DNA of 64,000 bases from Roseibium sediminicola (GCF_023156505.1 NZ_JALNMJ010000010.1:1-64000); one strand, 5' to 3'; positions 26,820 to 35,870 are shown, numbered from the stretch's first letter. Translations and numbers: made by a program. The notes: generated from the letters alone by a model not told the origin.

Positions 26820-29800
26820 TTGCCAGCAATCATCAAACCATCGCGGATCTCGGTAGCCCACCAGACAGAGCTTGCCCGGGACGGTGCACTGACCACCGTC
26901 TCAGCCTATGCGCTGTTTGATTTCTCGGACCCGAAGCGATTCCTGACGGAACAGGCGCTCTGGCCGATGGTGGTCGAACAGATGCCCAACGGGGCCATCT
27001 TCGACAAGGGACAACTGAAACCGAAAGCCGAGCTGATCATCGCCGGCTGCGCACTCTCGCCCGGAGATGACCCTGTCGAGGGCGTTGAGGTATCGGCCCG
27101 CTTTGCCTCCTTTCACAAGCGCCTGGCCGTATTCGGCGACCGTTTCTGGCGGCTGACCGACCAGGGCCTTCAGATGAGCCGGCCGGTGCCGTTCCTGAAG
27201 ATGCCGATCGGCGACGCCCAGGCCTTTGGCGGGCAGGCTTTTCCGCAAAACCCGCGCGGCAAGGGCTTTGGTGCGCGGCAACTGGTCGATGCCGGCTACG
27301 ACGCGCCCCTGCCGAATGTGGAAGACCCCGAGCGGCTCATAAAATCCCTCGACGACCAGCCGCGCCCGGCCCATTTCGGCCCGCTCCCGGCCGACGATCC
27401 GACCCGCCTGAAATACCTGGGCACCTATGATCAGTACTGGATCGACAACGTCTCTCCTCTGAAGCCGGAGGATTTCAATCCGCTTTATCACTGCGACGCC
27501 CCGCTGGAACAGCGTTTCGACACGTTCTTTGAAGGTGGCGAGAGCTTTGTAATCACCGGCATGTCGCGTGGCGCGGCATCGGTCGGTGGTGTGCTCCCCC
27601 GCCTCACCGCCCGTTGCTTTTACAAGCTGGCGCAGAATGGCGGCCTCGTGGAAACGGACATGCGTTGCGACACGGTCACCCTGTTCCCGAATGTCGAAAA
27701 GGCCGTGCTCACGTTTCGGGGGCTGATCCGCGGCAGCAACCGTTTCGCCGAGGACATCGAAACACTGATGCTGGCGGTCGAGGAGACCGATGCACCCCGC
27801 CGGGACGGCGCCTATTACGCGGATGTCTTCCAGAAGCGCACGTCGAAGGACGATGCCTACAAATACGCGCTTGCCGATTACCAGTTGATGCCGATGGTCG
27901 ATGACGCGGTCCTGAGCGCCAGACGGCAGGCCAAGCTGGACAAGGCGGCTGCGGATCGCCAGAAATTCATCGACAATCAGGCCTGGGCCACCCGCAAGAT
28001 GCTGGAGGACGAGGGCATTCCCCCCAATCTGGTGCCGGAGCGGGACACCAGCATCCTCGACGATCTGCCGCTTGTCCCGCAGCCGACGCAGGAAGAACTG
28101 GAGAGCGGCGACCTGGACATCGCCCAGCTGCTCGACGACATCCAGGCGGTACAAGATGCGCTCCTGGAAAAGCGGGACCGGGAGATGGTCAAGGCCGAGC
28201 TGCAGCGCAGGGCCGTTCTGGCCGTGACGCCGCCAGAGCGCCAGCCCCCCAACATGAAGACACCGATCGCCGATGACGAGCTGATGGCCCGCTTTCCGGA
28301 TATCGAGCTCGACCCTGAACTGGCGGAGGGCCTGGACCAGATCAAGAACAGTCTGGCGGTGATCGAGGAGCAAAAAACAGGCTTGCCTGCGGATGCAGGT
28401 GACGGTGACACGCCCGCTGCTCTCGGCCGCCTTGATGATCTTTTCGGCGCGGACGAAGAAACCGTTGAAACCGCCTATCGGAAGGCGGCTGCCCGGGCAC
28501 TGCGGCAGCCGGAAGGCAGCCTACTGGCGGATTTCCGCAAGGCCGTCGAAGAGATGGATCTGTCCGGCCTTGCCCATGCCGTTCCGGAGGAAACCGAAGC
28601 TTCGCCCGCCGACACACTTGGCAACGAAGCCCTCCCGCCGAAAGCGATGCTGACCGAGCGCCTGGAACAGGAAGCAGCGCAATCCAGTTCGCCGATCGTT
28701 CAGAAGGACACGTTTGGCGATATGCTGGACGAGCTGATGGCGCATGTCGACAGTGCCCAACCGGAAGGGCTTCAGCCGCCGGCGAACCGTCCGCCGTCCG
28801 AAGCCGCTCCGACCTCCATCGACATGGTGATGGATCGACTGGAAGAGGCCCAGGCAACCGTCGACGACAGCATGGTGATGGCGCGCCAGCACGCCCCGAC
28901 CGCGCTGTTCCCGATGGAACCGCTGCCGGACGGCGTCGCGCTGCGCCTTGGTACGCTTGTTACGGAAAAGCTCAGTGACGGGCATGCCTTCAAGGGGGCG
29001 GATCTGGCTGGCGCCGATCTGCGCGGTGCAGATTTCAGCGGCCAGGATCTTTCCGAGACCTTTTTCGAGCAGGCCGACCTGACCGGCGCGCGCTTTGCCG
29101 GTTGCAATCTGACCGGCGCGGTCTTCACAGGTGCGACCCTCGACAAGGCCGACTTTTCCGGCGCCGATCTCACCCACGCCAATCTCAGCAAGGTCAGCGC
29201 GAAGGAACTCTGTCTCGACAAGGCCATCCTGCGCGACCTGCACATCTTTCAATCCGACTTCTCGCAGTCGCAGGGCAACCAGACCGTGCTGGACCAGGTG
29301 CGTTTCATCGAGACGACCCTCAACGGGGTGCACCTGAAGCAGAGCCGCGTGGCCGATTGCCAGTTTCTCACCGGACGCGCCGACGGATTTGCCGCGACCG
29401 CCTCAAAGCTTCAGCGCAACATGTTCGTGATGCTGTCGATGGTGGGCATGGATTTCTCAGCAAGCGACCTGGAACGTGTCGCCTTCATCGAAGTGCGTGC
29501 GCCCGGTGCCGATTGCCGGAACGGCAAATGGAATTCCGTTGGTGTCATGGGTGCCTGCGACCTGACCGGATCCAGGTTCGACGCGCTTGAGGCCACGGAC
29601 AGTTCCTTCAACATGGCGAAGATGGCGGAAAGCTGCTTCCTGCGGGCGAAAGGCACAACCGTCTTCTTCAATACCTGCGACCTGGAGGCCAACGACTTCC
29701 GGCTCGCCTCGTTCAGGAATTCTCTGTTCGGACGCTCGAATTTCAAGGGCAGCGATTTCTTCGGCGCGAACCTGTTCATGGCGGCCATGACCGGCGTCGA

Positions 29801-29930
29801 TCTGCGGCACTGTTCCATGCGCGCGGCCAATCTTTACGCCGCCGATCTTATGGACGCCAAACTGGCTGCCTGCGATTTTTCCGGCGCCAATCTCGGCCTG
29901 ACCCTGCTGGAGCAACCAACCCATGCTTAA
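26820..29930 (+). CDS. DUF2169 domain protein with C-terminal pentapeptide repeats
   Basis: 1036 residues from a TTG start at 26820. Residues about 1-330 are a DUF2169 domain, known from T6SS effector loci where members act as adaptors or loading factors. Residues about 340-700 are acidic, low-complexity and partly coiled-coil (QAVQDALLEKRDREMVKAEL). From about 715 the protein is pentapeptide repeats (A-D-L-x-G pattern, e.g. GADLAGADLRGADFSG) forming a quadrilateral beta-helix to near the C-terminus. The next gene overlaps its end by 8 nt, so the two pentapeptide proteins are made together. No signal peptide. Confidence 0.88.
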   Translation: MPAIIKPSRISVAHQTELARDGALTTVSAYALFDFSDPKRFLTEQALWPMVVEQMPNGAIFDKGQLKPKAELIIAGCALSPGDDPVEGVEVSARFASFHKRLAVFGDRFWRLTDQGLQMSRPVPFLKMPIGDAQAFGGQAFPQNPRGKGFGARQLVDAGYDAPLPNVEDPERLIKSLDDQPRPAHFGPLPADDPTRLKYLGTYDQYWIDNVSPLKPEDFNPLYHCDAPLEQRFDTFFEGGESFVITGMSRGAASVGGVLPRLTARCFYKLAQNGGLVETDMRCDTVTLFPNVEKAVLTFRGLIRGSNRFAEDIETLMLAVEETDAPRRDGAYYADVFQKRTSKDDAYKYALADYQLMPMVDDAVLSARRQAKLDKAAADRQKFIDNQAWATRKMLEDEGIPPNLVPERDTSILDDLPLVPQPTQEELESGDLDIAQLLDDIQAVQDALLEKRDREMVKAELQRRAVLAVTPPERQPPNMKTPIADDELMARFPDIELDPELAEGLDQIKNSLAVIEEQKTGLPADAGDGDTPAALGRLDDLFGADEETVETAYRKAAARALRQPEGSLLADFRKAVEEMDLSGLAHAVPEETEASPADTLGNEALPPKAMLTERLEQEAAQSSSPIVQKDTFGDMLDELMAHVDSAQPEGLQPPANRPPSEAAPTSIDMVMDRLEEAQATVDDSMVMARQHAPTALFPMEPLPDGVALRLGTLVTEKLSDGHAFKGADLAGADLRGADFSGQDLSETFFEQADLTGARFAGCNLTGAVFTGATLDKADFSGADLTHANLSKVSAKELCLDKAILRDLHIFQSDFSQSQGNQTVLDQVRFIETTLNGVHLKQSRVADCQFLTGRADGFAATASKLQRNMFVMLSMVGMDFSASDLERVAFIEVRAPGADCRNGKWNSVGVMGACDLTGSRFDALEATDSSFNMAKMAESCFLRAKGTTVFFNTCDLEANDFRLASFRNSLFGRSNFKGSDFFGANLFMAAMTGVDLRHCSMRAANLYAADLMDAKLAACDFSGANLGLTLLEQPTHA

Positions 29931-31041
29931 GGCAGACAGAAAACCGGTGAGCCGGGAAGACGTTCTGGCGTTCCGTGACCATGAACAGCCGGTCATGCTG
30001 CGAACCGCCATCGGCCTGACCTTTGCCGGGGAAGACCTCTCCGGCGTCCGTTTCATCGAGTGCGATCTCTCAGGCTGTGATTTTTCCGGGGCGGATCTCA
30101 GCAACGCGACGATCGTTTCCTGCAGACTGACAAAAGCTGCGTTCAACAAGGCAAACCTCAAAAACACCCAGATCGTCCGCTGCGAGATGAGCGGCATAGA
30201 GATGCGCGAGACCAAGGTCGAGCGGCTCCAGATTGTCGCCGGCGATGCCAGCAACAGCAGCTTTGCCGGCAGCACGTTCAACGAAGTGTCCCTGGCGCAG
30301 CCCAATCTCGCCAATACGGATTTCTCCGCCACGAAATTCGACCGCGCCGCCCTGCTCGCCCCCGACATCAAGAATGCGACATTTGAGAATGCGGTCCTGT
30401 CGAATTTCATGCTGACGGAAGCGGACCTGCGTCCTGTCAATATCACGGGTGCCCATATCGATATCGCGCTGTTCGCGGAAGCCAACCTGTCGGGCCGCGA
30501 TCTGTCGGGCCAGTCCTGGCAGCATTGCACCTTTCACCAGGGCTCCTTCAAGGGCACACGGCTGGACGGCGCCAACTTAAGCGCTTCCGTCTTCGCCGAA
30601 TGCGATTTCGAAGGGGCCAGTCTCACGGGCGTGACGGCAAACACCACCTGCTTCGCCAAGTCCCGGCTCGACGGGGTCGACCTGTCAGGCAGCCAGTTCA
30701 CCATGGCGAATTTCGCCGGCGCCGGCCTGTCGGGCACCCGCTTCACAAGTTCCCAGCTGTTCTCCGCGGTGTTCCTGGAAGCCGATTGCCGGGCTGCCCT
30801 CATGGACCGCTGCGACCTGCGCCAGGCGGAATTCTCCAACTCGGACCTGTCCGGGGCCAATCTCGGCGCGAGCCACTTCTTCAATACAAAGTTCCATGGC
30901 GCCAAAACCGAGCAAACTGTGATGCTCGGCACAGCGGGCAACCGGATCGAGACTGATACTGAACGTTTAAAAGCAGAACGATACCGGACCGACAAGGTCG
31001 TGCTTCACGGCGAACATCCGGTCAATAGAGGGATAGCCTGA
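29923..31041 (+). CDS. Pentapeptide repeat protein
   Basis: 372 residues, almost wholly pentapeptide repeats (FSGADLSNA, LSGRDLSGQ, FAGAGLSGT). They fold as a right-handed quadrilateral beta-helix. It starts inside the preceding DUF2169 gene (8-nt overlap), and its stop shares a base with the start of the DUF4150 gene, so all three are translationally coupled. In DUF2169 clusters such proteins accompany PAAR-like tips. A DNA-mimic role like Qnr is less likely given this context. The exact function is unknown. Confidence 0.88.
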   Translation: MLKADRKPVSREDVLAFRDHEQPVMLRTAIGLTFAGEDLSGVRFIECDLSGCDFSGADLSNATIVSCRLTKAAFNKANLKNTQIVRCEMSGIEMRETKVERLQIVAGDASNSSFAGSTFNEVSLAQPNLANTDFSATKFDRAALLAPDIKNATFENAVLSNFMLTEADLRPVNITGAHIDIALFAEANLSGRDLSGQSWQHCTFHQGSFKGTRLDGANLSASVFAECDFEGASLTGVTANTTCFAKSRLDGVDLSGSQFTMANFAGAGLSGTRFTSSQLFSAVFLEADCRAALMDRCDLRQAEFSNSDLSGANLGASHFFNTKFHGAKTEQTVMLGTAGNRIETDTERLKAERYRTDKVVLHGEHPVNRGIA

Positions 31042-31442
31042 TGTGCTTTGTTAATTCTCAGGGTCCGTTGCCGGGCCTGGATTTTTCGGCTCCCGACATC
31101 TATCTACAGACGACACCGGCCGGCCCCGTGCCGGTTCCGCTGTTCTCCATGGGCTACCGATCCACCGAAATCCCGACCTGTTTCCGGACCTACGCCCAGT
31201 GCACGCCCGTGCACAACATGACCAATGTGGCCCCGGTGACGGTCAGTGGCCCCGGCCCCGGCGTGGCTTCCGCCATGGTCTGCTCAAACAGCCGCAACAT
31301 CATTGGATCGTTCAAGCTCTTCTTCCAGTGCATGCCGGCGACCCGCGCCCTCGTGAACCCGACGGCTCAGAACGGCCTGTCCCCGAATTCCGTCGGCACG
31401 ACCCTCGTTCCCTCGCAGGTTCGTCTTTTGAGCCTCACCTGA
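31041..31442 (+). CDS. DUF4150 PAAR-like protein
   Basis: A 133-residue PAAR-like protein of the DUF4150 family. It has the recurrent PAAR-type features: an N-terminal segment, then P-VPLFSMGYRSTEIPTCFRTYAQCTPVHNM, followed by conserved GPGPGVASAMVCS and NPTAQNG segments. PAAR proteins form the sharp tip on VgrG-type spikes in contractile injection systems. There is no fused toxin domain, so it would be a bare tip that docks separate cargo. It is coupled to the upstream pentapeptide gene by a 1-nt overlap (TGATG). Confidence 0.85.
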   Translation: MCFVNSQGPLPGLDFSAPDIYLQTTPAGPVPVPLFSMGYRSTEIPTCFRTYAQCTPVHNMTNVAPVTVSGPGPGVASAMVCSNSRNIIGSFKLFFQCMPATRALVNPTAQNGLSPNSVGTTLVPSQVRLLSLT

Positions 31443-31501
31443 AGGCCGTAGCAGCCTAAATCTGATATGATAACGCATCAACGCGAAACGGTGAGCCGCG
31501 C

Positions 31502-32140
31502 ATGACCCCACAAAGAGACATTCAGGCGGAAGCGGCCCTCAATAAGGCGTCCGTCGCCCAGGCCGGAACAAGCCTCGACACCGGTACCGTCAAGGCCCTG
31601 GTGACCGAACGGGAAGCCATGGTGACGCTGGCGAATGGCAATCAGATTCACGCCTTTCAGGCCACCAGCTGCCTGCTGGCACCGGTGATCGGCGACACCG
31701 TGCTGGTTTTCCAAGGCCCGGAACAGGCCTTCGTGCTGTCGGTGCTCGCCCGGGAGGCGGACGTCACCGCCGAGCTCGGTGTTGCCGGCGCCAGGGATGT
31801 GGCACTGAAGGCGGAAGGCCATCTGGCGCTTGCCGCGCCGGACGTTCAGGTCAGTGCCCGCCGGATGACGGTTCTGGCGGACACGCTGATGCAGACCGGC
31901 AAGAAGCTGGTGAGCAATTTCAGCCGCACCCTGGAGACCTATGTCGACAAAATGGTGAATGCCCGCACGATCACAACGACCGCGCAGAGCCGCAGCAGCG
32001 CCATCAAGGAAACCGAGACCCTGAAGGCTGGCATTCTGGTTCAGAACATCGACACCGTCGCCACCCAGAACAGCGAAATCTCCATGATCACGGCGGAGGA
32101 AGATGTCCGCCTCGACGGCAAGCGCGTCAGCGTAGGTTAG
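31502..32140 (+). CDS. DUF3540 protein
   Basis: 212 residues of the DUF3540 family. The N-terminal part (about 25-95) resembles an OB-like/beta-barrel: GTVKALVTEREAMVTLANG, then CLLAPVIGDTVLVFQG. The C-terminal part (about 100-210) has beta repeats and a helical stretch, ending EEDVRLDGKRVSVG, reminiscent of gp5/VgrG spike tails. DUF3540 co-occurs with DUF2169 and DUF4150 in T6SS-linked loci. A mini-spike or baseplate-hub adaptor role is inferred; no enzyme residues are seen. Confidence 0.82.
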   Translation: MTPQRDIQAEAALNKASVAQAGTSLDTGTVKALVTEREAMVTLANGNQIHAFQATSCLLAPVIGDTVLVFQGPEQAFVLSVLAREADVTAELGVAGARDVALKAEGHLALAAPDVQVSARRMTVLADTLMQTGKKLVSNFSRTLETYVDKMVNARTITTTAQSRSSAIKETETLKAGILVQNIDTVATQNSEISMITAEEDVRLDGKRVSVG

Positions 32141-32150
32141 GCCCATTTGA

Positions 32151-33998
32151 ATGCTTCTGGTGGATGACAGACTGAAGGCGGCGCAGGACCATGCCGCCGC
32201 CGGCCGGCATGACAATGCCGCTCTCCTTTTTGAAAGCATTCTGGATCTGTCCCCGGGACACCCCGCGGCGCTGTCCGGCCTGATCGAGACGCGGCTCGCC
32301 CATAACGACCTGGACGGTGCGGAGAAACTGCTGGCCAGCGCCACCGCAGCAAGCCAACAGGATCCCGGTTTCCTGGCCCTTGCCGCGAAAGTCGCCCTCA
32401 TCGGTCAAAACCCGCAGGAGGCCGAACGCCTGACCGACCGGGCCCTGGCCCTGGATCCGCTTCATGTGCAGTCCGCTCTCCTGAAGGCAGAGTTTCTGGC
32501 CGCGACCGGTGCGCTTGCCGAGGTCGAGGAGCTCTTGAACGGCATCCGCGCCCAGACACCCGACCCGGATATCCTGCAGGGCATCGCCCGGCTTTATTTC
32601 GGTCATGGCCTGTTCGGCCCGGCACTGGTGACCGCCCAGGAAGCACTCGACCTGGCGCCGGAAAACGCCGCCCTCAACGCTCTGGTCGGCCAGATCCTCA
32701 CCGCCTTCGGCGATCACGCAAAGGCGGCCCCGTTCCTGGAAACGGCACATTTGCAGCAGCCTGCAAATCCCGAATACCTGATCGCCCTGGCCAACAACGC
32801 GGCCGAGACAGGACAGATCACGGAGGCCGGCCGCTTCGCCCAGCGAGCCAGGACATTGTTCCCGGAGCTGATGCCGGCCTGGCTTTGTTATATCCGGGTG
32901 AAGGCGGACCGTGGCGAGGCTACCGACGCCCTGCAAGAATTCGCTCCGGTGGCAAAGACCGCAAAAGACCGGATCGACGCCATGCTCACGCTCGGGATCG
33001 CTTATGGCCTCGCTGGTGAGCCGGACAAGACCCTGCAGCTTCTGGAGCCCTTGCTTGGCGATAGCGACCGTCTCGACGATCCGGCGAAAGCGCGGCTCTT
33101 CGACATTCTGCGTGATGCCTATTTGTCGACCGGCCAACCGGAAAAGGTGACGGCGCTCCCGGAAACCATCTTCCGGGCCGCCACCGACGAAAAGCGCATG
33201 GCCGAGCACCTGAAGACCGCCGCGATGATCATCGATCCCGGTCTGAGCACGCTCGAGTTCATGGTGCTGGCGCGTTTTCTCGGCCACACCGGCCGCGGCC
33301 TCGACACTCCGGTGGTGGGACCGTCCGCGACCGTGCAGCTGACACGCCTTTTCGGATACGAAACCTATTTGCCCAATGATGCGCCGGGTGCGGGCGAGGC
33401 ATTGCCGGAGATGTCCGGCGGCTTCCCCGTCTCAAGGCTGCTTGCCCTGCCGGCAGGCTTACGCGGCGGATTGACCGGCACGCTGCCCTATTTGCCGGCG
33501 CGCGAGGATCTTCTGAACCGCTGGCAGGAGGCCCTGGCGGAGTTTCCTCGGCCCTGGATCGGCCTTGCCTGGAACGAGGCCGCGCCCGGCCTGACACTGG
33601 CACCGCTGCTCACCGCTCTGCCGGAACTGCCCGGCACTCTGATCGGCACCGTCTGGGACCACAGCCGGAACCAGTTGAGCGGTCAGAAGAACATCATCGA
33701 CGCCGGTGCGCATGTTCAAAAGCTTGAGGATCTGGCTGCGCTTCTCTACGCGCTTGATTTTGTCATCGGCCCGGACGGGATGGTGCTGCATGCGGCCGGG
33801 GCCGCCGGCACGCCCGGCCTGGCGCTGGTCCCGCATGTGCCGCCCTGGTACTGGTATGCCGAAAACGGCAAGAGCCTCTGGTATCCGAGCATGGACGTGA
33901 TCAAGGCCCCCAGGCCCGGTCACTGGGCGACGCTGCTGCCGGAACTGGCGGGTGGGGTCGCGGCAAGCCTGGAAGCGGCCGAAATTCCCGGGACCTGA
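32151..33998 (+). CDS. TPR protein with glycosyltransferase-like C-terminal domain
   Basis: A 615-residue cytoplasmic protein. Residues about 1-370 are TPR units (e.g. AAGRHDNAALLFESILDLSPGHPAAL, AERLTDRALALDPLHVQSALL). Residues about 400-605 resemble the GT-B nucleotide-sugar lobe seen in TPR-linked GT9/GT41-like proteins: LEDLAALLYALDFVIGPDGMVLHAAGAAGTPGL, then WYWYAENGKSLWYPSM. The usual signature region DTAVAHLAGA appears as DGMVLHAAGA, so catalytic competence is uncertain. It lies 10 nt after the DUF3540 gene and closes the cluster. It may glycosylate or chaperone a cluster product; that is inference. Confidence 0.7.
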   Translation: MLLVDDRLKAAQDHAAAGRHDNAALLFESILDLSPGHPAALSGLIETRLAHNDLDGAEKLLASATAASQQDPGFLALAAKVALIGQNPQEAERLTDRALALDPLHVQSALLKAEFLAATGALAEVEELLNGIRAQTPDPDILQGIARLYFGHGLFGPALVTAQEALDLAPENAALNALVGQILTAFGDHAKAAPFLETAHLQQPANPEYLIALANNAAETGQITEAGRFAQRARTLFPELMPAWLCYIRVKADRGEATDALQEFAPVAKTAKDRIDAMLTLGIAYGLAGEPDKTLQLLEPLLGDSDRLDDPAKARLFDILRDAYLSTGQPEKVTALPETIFRAATDEKRMAEHLKTAAMIIDPGLSTLEFMVLARFLGHTGRGLDTPVVGPSATVQLTRLFGYETYLPNDAPGAGEALPEMSGGFPVSRLLALPAGLRGGLTGTLPYLPAREDLLNRWQEALAEFPRPWIGLAWNEAAPGLTLAPLLTALPELPGTLIGTVWDHSRNQLSGQKNIIDAGAHVQKLEDLAALLYALDFVIGPDGMVLHAAGAAGTPGLALVPHVPPWYWYAENGKSLWYPSMDVIKAPRPGHWATLLPELAGGVAASLEAAEIPGT

Positions 33999-34089
33999 CA
34001 GAACTGCCACTGCAATGCTATGAAGGAACGTCCGGAGCGCGCATCGACGGCGCGTTCAGACACTTCAGCTGCCAGCGGAGTGGGTTCGC

Positions 34090-34635
34090 ATGCAAAAGCC
34101 CGATGCGGCACAAACCATGAAACGGGTCCTGATTGCCGGAAGCCCGGGATCCGGCAAGTCCCGTGCCGCGCGCACCCTGGGCGACCTGACCGGACTGCCG
34201 GTCATCCATCTGGACAGTCACTATTGGCAGCCGGGCTGGCAGCGGCCTTCCAAAGAAACCTGGCGGGCCACAATCCAGGAGCTGATCGCCCGGCCGCGCT
34301 GGATCATGGACGGCAATTACGCCAGCACGCTGGACCTGCGCCTTCAGGCCGCCGACACGCTCATTTATCTCGATTTCACGACCTTGACCTGCGCCGCCCG
34401 GGTGGCAAAGCGCACTTTTCTCGGGCACGGCAAGAGCCGTGACGGTGAATTGCCCGAGGGGTGCCTGGAGCGGGTCGACTGGCCGTTCTTCCGGTTTGTA
34501 CTCAATTACCGCGACACCCATCGCGACAGGGACCTGCAAAGCATTCACGCCTTTTCCGGCAGGCGTTATATCTTCACCCGCCCCCGGCAGTTGACCCGGT
34601 TTTTCGCGCAGTTGAAGAAGTCGATCAGTACCTGA
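34090..34635 (+). CDS. Adenylate-kinase-like P-loop NTPase (DNA topology modulation / FlaR type)
   Basis: 181 residues from the ATG at 34090; the ATG at 34117 (MKRVLIAGSPGSGKS) is an alternative. The Walker A GSPGSGKS is close to the N-terminus. The family-typical LPVIHLDSHYWQPGW and WIMDGNY segments follow, with an Arg-rich lid (RVAKRTFLGHGKSRDG). The small kinase-like family was originally linked to DNA topology modulation in Gram-positives; the true substrate is not known. It follows the spike-like cluster by 91 nt and may or may not belong to it. Confidence 0.85.
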   Translation: MQKPDAAQTMKRVLIAGSPGSGKSRAARTLGDLTGLPVIHLDSHYWQPGWQRPSKETWRATIQELIARPRWIMDGNYASTLDLRLQAADTLIYLDFTTLTCAARVAKRTFLGHGKSRDGELPEGCLERVDWPFFRFVLNYRDTHRDRDLQSIHAFSGRRYIFTRPRQLTRFFAQLKKSIST

Positions 34636-34675
34636 AGGCCCCTGCCAAAAGGGGCCGCGTCACGGCCCCTCTCCA

Positions 34676-34941
34676 GAGCGTTTCACGGTTAGATTGAAGC
34701 ATTCTGCCGAGGTCGGTTTGGTTCAAGGCCAAGGGCTTTGTCGAAGGCCGTGCTGGCTGCACGGTCGAGGCAAAGACCGACGGCATTGGACCAAACCGGC
34801 CCGGCCCTTCGGGTTTACGTCCGGCGGACGTCTGCATTGTCGTGCCGCTCACCCATAGCCCCGCTATGGGTTTCACGACCCTCCGCGCATTCGTCTCGCC
34901 GGACGACAAACAGAATGCTTCAATCTAACCGTGAAACGCTC
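34676..34941. mobile_element. 266-bp element with 31-bp perfect terminal inverted repeats
   Basis: The ends are GAGCGTTTCACGGTTAGATT.. (34676-34706) and its exact complement (34911-34941), 31 of 31. The 204-bp interior has no credible coding sequence. It contains a further ACCCATAGC/GCTATGGGT hairpin near 34852-34872. It occupies most of the 315-bp gap between the kinase gene and the exported-protein gene at 34951. It resembles a non-autonomous MITE; no transposase is near. Confidence 0.75.
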
Positions 34942-34950
34942 AGCTACCAG

Positions 34951-35424
34951 CTATTTGCAGACTTCGCCGGAATAGCGCACCAGGCCCTGCATGTCTTGCG
35001 GGTCGCGCAGGTCGACCAGGCCATAGCTCCTGAAGCTGCCCTTATACTCGGCGAGCGTGCCGCGACCCTGGCCCTCCTGAACTTCGTAGCTGATCTCGAT
35101 CATAAACCGCCCCGGCCGGCCCGGCACCGCGGTCAATACACCGACATCCCTGGTGAAAAGCGCACCGCCGTCAGCCCGACCGAAATAGTGTTCCATGTCC
35201 ATTTCTAGCCCGGTTTCGGTGACACGCTGCGCCATTATCTTGCCCGCCGCGTTGGTCACCGACCCCATCAGGGTCGCCGAAATGATAACCGGCTCTCCCT
35301 TGCCTTCAGAAAAGAAGTTCGGGATGGCGACACCGCCAAGTTCCAGGCAGCCCTCGGCCTGCACCGGAAAGGCCGTCAGCATCGTCAAGGCCGTTGCGGC
35401 CAGCGTTTTGCTAAATATCTTCAT
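34951..35424 (-). CDS. Hypothetical exported protein
   Basis: 157 residues from the ATG at 35424, with a clear signal peptide (MKIFSKTLAATALTMLTAFP then VQAEG, cleavage about residue 23). The mature part has two Cys, one near the new N-terminus (EGCLEL) and one at the C-terminus (SGEVCK), which could form a disulfide. I recognise no family. It lies 29 nt downstream of the tautomerase-like gene and is probably cotranscribed with it under the adjacent TetR regulator. Confidence 0.75.
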   Translation of the reverse strand: MKIFSKTLAATALTMLTAFPVQAEGCLELGGVAIPNFFSEGKGEPVIISATLMGSVTNAAGKIMAQRVTETGLEMDMEHYFGRADGGALFTRDVGVLTAVPGRPGRFMIEISYEVQEGQGRGTLAEYKGSFRSYGLVDLRDPQDMQGLVRYSGEVCK

Positions 35425-35453
35425 GTGATCGATCCTTTTGTGTGAGCTTCGGC

Positions 35454-35870
35454 TCAGCCTTGTGAAATACGGCCTGCGAGCTGGCTGTTGGTCATCGCTT
35501 CCCCATCCAGGTTCCAGGTACCATCGACCGTGTGCACGACGTTGGAGAAGATCCTCTCGGGTGGCAGACGTCCTTCGGCGGCATCCGCGATGATTGCCGT
35601 GGCTTCCTTGAAAAAACCGACCTGAATGTCGCGGTCGACAAGCGCAAAGGACGGGGTCTTGCACTCGAGCCAGGCCCCGTCCACCGGCTCACCGCCCGAC
35701 AGGGCACCTGTTTTCGGCAGTGCCTGGATCTGCATGGTGACATTGGGCGTCATCACCTTGTTTCCGGCAAGGCCGTGCCATTTCAAAAACGCTTCCGTGA
35801 TCCGTTTACCGGCAAGACGGCCTGCCTCGGCGGTCAACATGCCTTCCGTGTAGTTCAATGCGAGGGGCAT
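35454..35870 (-). CDS. Tautomerase-superfamily-like protein
   Basis: 138 residues beginning MPLALNYTEGMLT, with Pro2 where tautomerases have the catalytic N-terminal proline. The remainder (VTMQIQALPKTGALSGG, DRDIQVGFFKEATAIIADA) fits the tautomerase-like pattern but diverges from the classical 4-oxalocrotonate tautomerase, so the assignment is tentative. It is divergent from a TetR gene across 120 bp with three palindromic operators, which suggests it is that regulator's target. The following exported protein is likely in the same transcript. Confidence 0.6.
   Translation of the reverse strand: MPLALNYTEGMLTAEAGRLAGKRITEAFLKWHGLAGNKVMTPNVTMQIQALPKTGALSGGEPVDGAWLECKTPSFALVDRDIQVGFFKEATAIIADAAEGRLPPERIFSNVVHTVDGTWNLDGEAMTNSQLAGRISQG

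Noticed and set aside
29923..31041. Qnr/MfpA-like DNA-mimic quinolone-protection protein
   Set aside because: Pentapeptide repeats alone do not support this; the coupling to DUF2169 and PAAR-like genes points to a spike-associated role.
34738..35208. A 156-residue plus-strand frame crossing the 34676-34941 element
   Set aside because: It spans the element's terminal repeat and runs antisense into the exported-protein gene; no domain seen.
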